Source: Xiphydria camelus
Taxonomy: Eukaryota > Arthropoda > Insecta > Hymenoptera > Xiphydriidae
NCBI GenBank assembly: GCA_963678675.1
Contig: OY783200.1
Coordinates: 20,598,190 to 20,662,189 of the forward strand
Reading direction: 5' to 3'
DNA: 64,000 bases
Below are positions 56,526 through 64,000 of the stretch, one piece after another. Made by a program: the position numbers and the translations under genes. The notes under the pieces are model-generated. The model worked only from the letters and a program-made list of their open reading frames with translations, searched no databases and was not told where the DNA came from. Numbering within the stretch: the stretch's first letter is position 1; every line of letters begins with the position of its first letter.

Positions 56526-56955
56526 TGTTAAATATGCAGTAACAGCAAAATGTAACTGTTGCAGAGAATCACCCACATGGGACAACTTGCCCCAAGCTAC
56601 CTTGTTGGGAAAATGACCTCATACGTTTTATAAAAACCAACGAAATTTGGTAATTTTGCGTGCACATATACTTCAGAATTTATAATATTAGATAAATGCA
56701 CTAAACTTACCTTATTTGCAGAATCAAGGCGTAAAAGTGGTTCACGCTGAAGGCGAAAAAATTTAGTTCACCATGCGTTTTTTGAGGTTAGATGATTGAC
56801 AGAGTATTACTACTACCACTGAGTTGATTTTATCCACAGACATTATATAGTGTGTTACCTTTTCGGCGTTAGATGGAGCAGGCAGTAGCATTTGTAACAT
56901 GATTGTGATGGGCACTGTGACAACTTGCCCCTGTGACAACCAGTCCCGGTCTCCC
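56526..56955. other. Unassigned DNA with repeated ACAACTTGCCCC motif
   Basis: GGGACAACTTGCCCC (about 56579) and GTGACAACTTGCCCC (about 56917) suggest remnants of an unrecognised transposon terminus. No coding sequence. Confidence 0.3.
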
Positions 56956-56959
56956 CTAC

Positions 56960-57121
56960 ACAGCTCTGAATAACTCACTCCAACAATTTTCTATTACATA
57001 TATTGAGGTCTGGAGACCGTGCGGGCCACTCCAGCACTCTTATATTTACCTTTGTCCCTGAAATATTACTTCACTACTGCAGCCGAATGAATAGAGGCAT
57101 TGTCTTGTTGAAAAATGTAAT
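56960..57121 (-). pseudogene. Tc1-like transposase fragment
   Basis: The minus strand reads FQQDNASIHSA and, after a frame change, EWPARSPDLNI, two of the most conserved catalytic blocks of Tc1 transposases. It is truncated on both sides and shifted, and fused directly to the end of a piggyBac fragment. Confidence 0.7.
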
Positions 57122-57840
57122 TTTCCACGAACATTGTAAATACTTGACGTATCGGTGCAAGTCTATCTTCTTTCTTTCTCTCTTCACGAGTCGTTCTATC
57201 ATCAAACCCAATGCAGTGCATGATAAACTTACAACGTTTGATACTCATTGCAAGGCGAAATTTTTCAATTCCGTCTCCTTCTGTGCCCCAGAGGTCCTCC
57301 AAGCTTTGTCTGTTTCCTCTATGTACACCAGCTAAAAACAATAGACCTATGAATTCCACAAGGTCTATATGTTTAGCATCTCTTTCACATTGAAACGATG
57401 GTTTAATGAGGTCTATATACGTTACAATTATACCCAAAATATCATCACTCATGAGTAAAGTCCAACAATCTGAAGGCTTTTGTGCAGATTTTGCAGCCCT
57501 TATTACACCAGGTAGTTTTTTTATTATGTTATAAGGTTTAGAACGTACTCTTGATGAAGGGGGAGTGCTGTTCCATTTTGTATCTTTATCTCTTCCTATA
57601 AAAAAGGAATCATGATCCTCGAATGCATCTTCTTCATCGGTATCTTCATCATCATCTTGTTCCGATTCAGAGCTTTTTGTACGATTTTCTACTACATCGT
57701 CTGCATCAATATCATTCTCGTCTTCAAAGTCTTCTTGCAAGAATTCATCTTCTTCATCCCATAGTATTTTTTTAATTTCTTCAACGTCGTTTGGATGGTT
57801 GAGATTATATTTTTTATTAGGAGCAGCAATCCTTCAAATC
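57122..57840 (-). pseudogene. piggyBac-type transposase, N-terminal half only
   Basis: An acidic leader (EDEFLQEDFEDENDID and a Glu/Asp-rich stretch) is followed by the DDE_Tnp_1_7-type start: IKKLPGVIRAAKSAQ, then LVEFIGLLFLAGVHRGNRQS, then CIGFDDRTTREERKKEDRLA and IRQVFTMFVENY. The frame is open for about 235 codons, then joins Tc1 sequence in frame, so the catalytic core of piggyBac is missing. The likely start lies near 57850 and is not certain. Confidence 0.8.
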
Positions 57841-58189
57841 TAGTCATCCTAAAAACGAACAAAGATAAAGATATCACTATCGGGCGCAATGTATCAATGT
57901 GATCATAGGAAAAAAAACGAACGTTATTTTTCTTTAACTTAACTTTTAACTACGGGCGCTCTTCTCTGGCGCATCACTGCGGGCGTTGTGTATTATACAT
58001 ATATGGGTGAATCTCACAAAAATGTATTCTGGTGGAACTCATTTTGTACTTACATTTTTTTTTGTGAGTAAGGATAATGAAAACTTGATAAAAGGAGTCT
58101 CAGAGTGGTTTATTAGCATGGCCTATACATGAACCAGTATAATTTTACATATTAATTGAGATTTTCATGATTTTAGAAAAATAGGTACC

Positions 58190-59416
58190 TTAGAATGGGG
58201 ATACTTTGATCAAATTTCAATTTGAAGCCTGATTAACTTTTTTCCTTGCAAGAAAAAATTACCAAAAAAAACTGGAATATCGGTTTGCTTCTAACCTACA
58301 AATCAAACTAAAACTCACGAAAAAAAAAAAATAATTTTTGAGAAAAAAACTAAAAATCGGGTGATCAACTTTATACTGAGTTTGGGGATACTTTGACCAC
58401 CATTGATTTTTTAAGTAACCCCTTCAAAACAAGCAATAAAAGGAAAAAAAAGTTTTCTTGTTTTTTTTTTCGACGGGTAACCTGTTATGAAGGGTAAAAT
58501 CTATTTTTTTTTGTAGTCAGTCTCTATTTTTAAATCGAAATCTTTATTCAAACTCAAATGTGGCTATAGATAAACATAAAATAACATCTCTTTCTTGTTT
58601 GGCAGAAAAATATCACTTTTATCTGAAACGTAGTGATTCTTAATCTATTACAGCCGTAATATTTGAATGGAAAATGGGGAACATAGATCTAAACTTCAAT
58701 CACTTTGACAACACAATTAAACACACAAATACAGTTGTCCTTTGAATCAGAAACTACAATTGGATTTGGCAAGATTTCAAGGACGTCTTCACGAGAAATT
58801 GCGCAATTGTCATCAACAAGTAGCTTAAATCGTGTTTTGGTTTTGTCTGTTGATTTCATTCCTATAACAGCGAGTTCAGGTTCGGTCTCTATGACTTTGC
58901 ATGCATACTTGAAGCTTTCTTCCCCTTGCGTGAAGAGAACTTTGCCAGAATATGTTGTCCTTCTTCTACTTGAATGTCCATCTCCTCTTCAATCGTCGTC
59001 GATGTACAAGGCTTTGGGGATCAATTGATCAAAGTTTCCCCACGCTCTGATCAAAGTTACCCCAAGACGTTTGAACTGTGCTCACAAATAAAGTTTACAA
59101 AACTTTTTAGTTCTTAACAGTGTATCATCAACAAATACATACCTCGTCAACTGACACAGCTATCAATATGTGATTGGTCAAATGCGTTGCTGTAGACTTG
59201 AAGTTTTGCAGCTGACAAATTTCGCATAAACCGGTCGCTATAGAGCACGTGGTGAATTGACGAATAATTAACGCAGCATCTCACTGCACAAGGCATACTG
59301 AAACCTTCCGATTGTCACGGTGATAATTCGTCCAAGATCGCGCGCCTAGCACTCTTGGTTGCCTAAATATAGGCTATTGAAAATAATGTGAAGTTTCTAC
59401 CAAAGTATCCCCATTT
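58190..59416 (-). mobile_element. pogo-like element relic
   Basis: AATGGGGATACTTTG near 58196-58211 and its inverse near 59397-59412 form short terminal repeats, with TA-type flanks. Variants of the same word occur internally near 58384 and 59030. The remaining ORF fragment on minus fits the C-terminal region of pogo/jerky-type transposases. Confidence 0.45.
58690..58990 (-). pseudogene. C-terminal fragment of a pogo/jerky-type transposase
   Basis: On the minus strand a frame of about 90 codons reads YACKVIETEPELAVIGMKS and later AISREDVLEILPNPIVV. This resembles the C-terminal module of insect pogo/Tigger-type transposases, which lies after the DDE core. The catalytic part is absent. The identification rests on general resemblance only. 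Confidence 0.35.
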
Positions 59417-59497
59417 TCTACGGTATCACGGGAATGACAGGTTAGAATGGTAATTGTTACGGGGAATTAACTTCAAGTAGCTTTTAAAAAGGAGGTA

Positions 59498-59877
59498 TTA
59501 ATTTAACTTAACTAGGTAATTATCAGGCCAAACAACTTATAACAACAATCACTTCACGTCTTTATCCTACTTAGCCTCTTCTTCTCCTCTTCTAGTATAG
59601 AAAGGATTTTCCTGGATTATCCCTATCTGAGCACACTGCCCTTTCTTGCATTCCTTGAGCTCTCTTTAAGGCTTCTAAGCGCCTCGTATGACTTCTTACG
59701 ATCTGCCGATAGGGTCTTCAGCACTTCACTCATTCACACACAATTAGGGATATTTGTCAGATAGTATACTGATAAGTATGCCTGTCACTGTGAAACGTAA
59801 AAGTTATTTGGCCTGATAATTACCTAGTTAAGTTAAATTAATTTTAAACTACTACAGGCAACATAAGCATTACCTTG
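59498..59877. mobile_element. Foldback MITE, same family as 37763-38001
   Basis: Arms contain TTAACTTAACTAGGTAATTA and its inverse. The right arm extends through CTACTACAGGCAACATAAGC, matching the inverse of the left end of the copy at 37763. The centre differs from that copy. AAAAGGAGGTATT stands on both sides (about 59487 and 59881), a possible target duplication. Confidence 0.65.
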
Positions 59878-60084
59878 AGAAAAGGAGGTATTGACTATAC
59901 CGTGGTATAGTCTATGCTATTTTATTTCCTTTCGTAGTAAAGTATAGTTATCGTTATTCCCAGTGACTAATGCCACCATATGGCACTTGGGTGATATTGC
60001 GCGGAGGAAGTCTCCCGAAGCAGAACTGCCGGCCTCTAGACCTATATTTACATTCGTAATCCTATTACACATGTACACACTCAT

Positions 60085-61600
60085 TTACTCATCCACATCC
60101 ATAATTACATCAGTTATTCTGCAGTGCCCCCAGGGCAGAGTGTCCGTGGTGTCGGGCTGCAGCCACCTCTTATCGTCGTGCGGACTGAGCGCGAGTTTGG
60201 TCTGCTGCACAGTCTGCACTTCGTGGAGTTTTGACCGAAAGAGGTACTGCGATCGATACTGTGCCACGTTTTGCCTCAAACAGGTGACATAGTCCTCGAA
60301 ATCGATGGTTCTCGCAAGCACCGACGTCTTGACACCCTTGGCCTTCTTCATGCGGTCCTCGCCGTTGACCGCACGCTGTACATTTTGCTGCGAAGTCCGA
60401 CGAATTCCGTCATGATCTGACCGTTGCACTCGTCCTTCATGAGGCCGACCACCTTATTGTTCGCCAGCGGCATCTCGAAGGCGCGCCCTCCATCGCAGGC
60501 GGGCCCTTAGGAACCGCTCCCCTGCTGACGTAAGTCTTCTCGCTCACACCCGCAGATTCCGCAGGCGGAGAGTCCACATTCTGTCGCCGCGCAGCTTTCG
60601 CTGCACGTTGGGTCGCCTTTCGCAGCTCTACCTCCTCGTCGCTCACGGAGGAGTTCCTACACGTCTTTCTTTTACGGCGTGCACCGTCCGATCTCGCCTC
60701 GCTATCTGAGTCTTTCGAAAACTCGCGCGCTGACTCCGTAGATTTGTCCCGCGTGCTTGCTCCGCTACGCGCTTCCGCCGACTCCCCTAGAGGGCGCGAC
60801 GAGTGTGTTTGCAGAGACGCTGGCTCCACCGACAACTCTCACTCGGCGTGGATGCCTCGTGCTTCCGGCGTATCCCCTAGAGGGCTTGATGGACGCGATC
60901 CTTGTAACGGTCCCGCAACGAGTTTTCCGCTCTCGGCGGGGTAGTCGAACGTGTCGAAGCGCTCAATGTGACGCTTCATCACGTCGTAGATGTCCCCGCC
61001 TCGCACTTCGTAGATGAGGCTATCGGTGTCAGTGTAGAGCAACTTGCAATTGCTCTCGAAGGTCGGCATCATGAAGTCGTAGTGAAACTCGTAAACACAA
61101 GTTTTCGACAAGTCGAGTACGCAGAATCCTACGTAGATCGGCTTATTCAGCAGAACTTCGATTTTGCTGAGCTGCACGGCTACGAGGTTTTCCGCGAAAA
61201 CGACTCGGTTGTGGAAGTTGGGTTTGGCGATGAGTGCTTCGGCACCGTATCTGCCCTTCCACTTGGTTACGAGTTTGACGTCAACACGTTTTGCGCACGT
61301 TCTCCATCGTCTTACCGAACACCGCGTTGTTCATGAGTTTGAACAAGTTCTTCTCAAACTCATTGCGGGCTCGTTTCCTCATACCGCTGTTCAGGTCTAT
61401 GTAGCTCTTGAACCACGGTGACTGGTCGAATTTCAGGGCTCTGTGGATGTTGGTAAGCCGTAGACCGTGCTCGAGAGCTTGCCTGAGGTTGCGGTAGTGG
61501 ATGACGTACGGCGAAATTTCCCGCCATTTTGCCCCTGAATGTAGGCAACCCGTCCATTTTTATGGCGTCGAACTGTCCTAGCTTACCTACTCGGGCCTAA
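60085..61600 (-). pseudogene. Polinton/Maverick-type DNA polymerase B fragment
   Basis: Protein-primed family B polymerase remnant. In minus order: a palm-region segment with FGKTMENV (about 61330), motif C YTDTDS (about 61030), then, after an insertion, the conserved C-terminal part with VGLMKDE, FVGLR, KLALSPHDDKR and DTLPWGH. At least two frameshifts break the upstream half. An insertion of about 450 bp separates motif C from the C-terminus. No other Polinton gene (integrase, packaging ATPase, capsid) is visible nearby, so it is an isolated decayed copy. Confidence 0.8.
60475..60930 (-). other. GC-rich insertion inside the polymerase fragment
   Basis: It sits between two segments that adjoin in the polymerase family. 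Minus frame 60835-60437 reads as a long Ser/Glu/Arg-rich peptide (VSDEEVELRKATQRAAKAAR) without a recognised domain. A 26-base block with CCCTAGAGGGC occurs twice, 92 bp apart (about 60769 and 60861). It may be the 5' end of a retrotransposon gag region; origin unknown. Confidence 0.4.
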
Positions 61601-61814
61601 GATTTACGGAAAATTTCTAATGGTTCGTTCTGGCGAATTGGCAGGTATGCCTAGGTCCGATCGCGGCACTGCGCGGTCGCGAAGACGTTGCCTTCACCGA
61701 ACGGTGGTTGAAAGACCACTGTCTCCCAGTAAAACTGAATCACCCATTTCACCAGTTTCAAACCTTGCTTTTAGAGTACTATTGCTGAAAATATGTTGAT
61801 CATGTGTACTTCAT

Positions 61815-62090
61815 GGCCACCCTGCTACAATATCTCGTACACGCAATTTTGCATCGCATACAACCTGTACATTCCACGAGAAAAAGTCTTTTCTGTTTCT
61901 ATAATATTCTGCTGTATTGCCTCCAGGTGATTGTAGTCTAATATGTGTACAATCAATTGCTCTAATTACATATGGAAAACTGGCAATATTATAAAAACTT
62001 TCTTGAATTGCCTGTCTCGCCGATGGAGCAGTATCAGAAATAAGTGCGATGTTTGACGCTTGTGTGTGTTCTATCTCAGCCAAAATACCT
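61815..62090 (-). pseudogene. HARBI1-like transposase fragment
   Basis: One exon-like segment after a TTTTCAG acceptor: YVIRAIDCTHIRLQSPGG, with the first catalytic Asp, followed by AEYYRNRKDFFSWNVQ and RDIVAGWP. It then breaks off in a sequence ending TGTGTACTTCATG that also occurs at 52476-52495. The second Asp and the Glu are missing. Confidence 0.75.
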
Positions 62091-62233
62091 GAAAAGTGTG
62101 ACGTTTTGAAAAGGGAAGTACTTGTTTCGTCACCTAGATTTAGTGGTTACTCCACTGCATTTCAAACTTGGGGAGAATATAGCTGACATGTTTTTTTTTA
62201 AATTTAGAATTAGAACGAATCGGTATCAATAAC

Positions 62234-62491
62234 CTAAGCAACGTAAAAACATTCACAATAATTGTTTTTTCTACCTGTATCGTCTTCTGAATCACTATCT
62301 GAAACGGCCTCTTCACTGTCAGAATCACCCTCCTCGATCGTGATATCTTCAACCGTCCCAAAATCCCACAACTCATCGTCACTCGGATCTTCAAGAACAC
62401 GTAGCAGCTCACTTTCGGACCATTTTTTCGGATTTTTAAACTTCGTCCGCGGCATTTTAGGTCTAGAAGGGCCTGCTTCGCCTTCCGCCAT
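62234..62491 (-). CDS. Short acidic ORF, possible transposon first exon
   Basis: 85 codons: a basic start (MPRTKFKNPKKW), then LLRVLEDPSDDELWDFG and a long Asp/Glu/Ser tail. A possible donor splice site (ACAG|GTAGAA) lies near its end. Acidic leaders like this precede transposase cores in piggyBac-type genes, but no downstream exon is seen, and the neighbour at 62083 is Harbinger-type. I do not recognise it with confidence. Confidence 0.35.
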   Translation of the reverse strand: MAEGEAGPSRPKMPRTKFKNPKKWSESELLRVLEDPSDDELWDFGTVEDITIEEGDSDSEEAVSDSDSEDDTGRKNNYCECFYVA

Positions 62492-62649
62492 TCAAAAGTC
62501 CGTACACACACAAAAAAAAACCGAAAATCTGAAACTGCGCACAAATTTCTATGTCCCGATACGTTAGCGAGGTGCTCTTACAACCACAACTGTATCACCT
62601 TAACGCTCGTTGCACACTGCGGAATCGTCTAGCAACAGGTCGGTCTGTG

Positions 62650-63819
62650 TAGCCGATCGGCTACGTGCGCACTGCGTGGAGGACCGTTGCGTCGCACATG
62701 TGCTACATGCGCAGCGAACGTGTTAAACTCTACTGGTACATCGATATCGTATTCCACATTTTCTTCAACCACAAATTCATCGTCGATACATATATTATGC
62801 TAGACACATGCGGCTCTGATGAGATGCACAATATATGTTATACTCTTAAGTTTTACATGATATAATATATTGTCTGAATTTTTGTTTCAAGATTCCGAAT
62901 GTGTGTTCAATCAAATACCGGTTCTTCGATAGTTGGACGTTGTAATTTATTTGTCGCTCGGTCAGTTGGCCTCGATCTTTGAAGGGAACTAATAAATTAG
63001 TTTTCAGAGGATAAGCACTGTCTCCCAATAGAACGTAGCGACTGCACACTTCCTCTAAAGTAGCAGACAACGGAGAATTCCGGAAAACTCGAGCATCGTG
63101 GACTGCTCTTGGATATCCGATGAAGACATCCCGAATTTTTCTACTACTATCACAAACAGCTTGCATCTGAAAATGAGGAAGTAAAAACAATTTATTGTCT
63201 CCATTCTATATTACGCTGCCTCAGAATGACACGCGGATTAGTTAACAATGTAGAAGCACCTGCAGTGAGTAAAACCCCTTTCGATTTATATACGCGTCAG
63301 GATCATTTCGGGGTTTGTCTATTTTGATATGACAACCGTCAATAGCTCCTATAGCATTTGGAAAGCCATTGTTTCTAAATTCTTGCTCTATTACCCGTTT
63401 TTCATTCTCAGTGGGCCAAGTAATAAACCTAGGTGCAAGATTACTCAAGAAAACGGAAACCCTTCTTATGATTCGAAACAGCGAACTCATTGTTATATCA
63501 AAACGGTCTGCCACATCCCTGAAACTGGCCGTTTGATGTCCAAGGTACCATAGAAAAATCAAAATCTGCAAATAAGAGACTGTGTATAGCTATTACATAC
63601 TTCAAAAATCATTGTTGGTTGCGTCCAAGGTTACAAAACGAACGGAGCATTCTTTCACATGACTTACCTGGGTCAGTGATGTCAGTTTTCCATACTGCCC
63701 ACTGTGTCTTTTATATTGCTCGCTGTTCTCAAACTCTTCCGCAAGTCGTTGAGTGTGTTCTCGTTTCACTCTAAAGTGCATAAAAAATGTTTCGTCGTCG
63801 TACTGTGGTACTGTTACCT
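62650..63819 (-). pseudogene. Second HARBI1-like transposase, multi-exon relic
   Basis: Exons inferred at 63819-63668, 63565-63260 and from 63166 onward, all with GT/AG sites and matching phases. The first Asp is in GAIDGCHIKI, the second in LLGDSAYPL, and the Glu in KNRYLIEHTFG (37 residues between D and E). After GILKQKFRQ a frameshift near 62880 and a TAG in place of a Leu-type codon (about 62799) break the C-terminus. The start exon is beyond or near the right edge (acceptor at 63820-63821). The family differs from the intact element at 36-40.6 kb. Confidence 0.8.
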
Positions 63820-64000
63820 CTGAAATAAAGCGTTTCTTATTACTCTAGTCAAAGTACGCTATTTATTTCGAGGAAATGCAAGTTTAGGTAGAATGAAACC
63901 GATACCAATATAGATAGGGAAAAATCCCATGAAAAACATATCAAAAGATCCCAAGCAACTTCGGTCGGGAAATATTTAGTAATTAGTTGGCCAAAGGCCA

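Noticed and set aside
58705..59028. 107-codon open frame on plus
   Set aside because: Antisense of the transposase-like minus frame, which has the better protein character.
1..64000. CRISPR arrays, operons, riboswitches, rRNA genes or bacterial origin features
   Set aside because: The window is eukaryotic. The direct repeats seen are minisatellites or transposons without regular spacers, and no rRNA-like sequence was noticed.

Overview
Type of DNA. This is a eukaryotic, AT-rich nuclear window from an arthropod, most likely an insect. The evidence is spliced genes with GT/AG introns, an insect cuticle-type protein with PYPV repeats, a farnesoic-acid-O-methyltransferase-like/DM9 gene, and a dense load of animal DNA transposons (PIF/Harbinger, Kolobok/Mutator-like, mariner, piggyBac, Tc1, pogo, Helitron, Polinton). 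A hymenopteran such as an ant is my guess from the mixture of elements; no single feature proves it.

Host genes. Only two host genes can be supported. One is the last exon of a Gly-rich/(V)PYPV-repeat cuticular protein (1304-2065, +), whose first exon lies upstream. The other is a complete five-exon gene on the minus strand (coding 49970 to 42734) for a roughly 301-residue protein with an N-terminal Methyltransf_FA-type domain and a C-terminal pair of DM9 repeats. All its splice phases agree. Its introns, above all the 3.8-kb intron 2, are filled with nested transposons.

Layout. 1-2.3 kb: cuticle gene exon. 2.3-35.6 kb: gene-poor DNA carrying foldback/MITE elements, TTAA-flanked MITEs, minisatellites, a Helitron-like element and several GC-richer stretches with no recognisable gene. 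27.7-28.9 kb: a degenerate minisatellite with units of about 55 bp. 32.5-34.9 kb: a 259-bp palindrome followed by a large inverted repeat. 36.0-40.65 kb: an apparently intact autonomous PIF/Harbinger transposon (TTA target duplication, matching termini, Myb/SANT-like gene on +, four-exon DD35E transposase gene on -). It sits inside what looks like an older LTR-like promoter sequence. 42.7-50 kb: the FAMeT/DM9 gene, with a deleted mariner and several foldback elements in its introns. 50.4-51.3 kb: a possible solo LTR. 52.8-56.5 kb: a full-length but broken Kolobok-type element with TTAA target duplication and a 942-bp MITE inserted in its transposase reading frame. 57-59.4 kb: a piggyBac/Tc1 chimera and a pogo-like relic. 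60-61.6 kb: a decayed Polinton-type DNA polymerase B with an insertion. 61.8-63.8 kb: two further Harbinger transposase relics.

How it works together. The two host genes are unrelated. Most of the rest is best read as successive layers of transposon insertion. Several events can be ordered because one element interrupts another: MITE in Kolobok, TTAA-MITE in an older MITE, MITE in a foldback, mariner beside a foldback, Harbinger in an LTR-like sequence.
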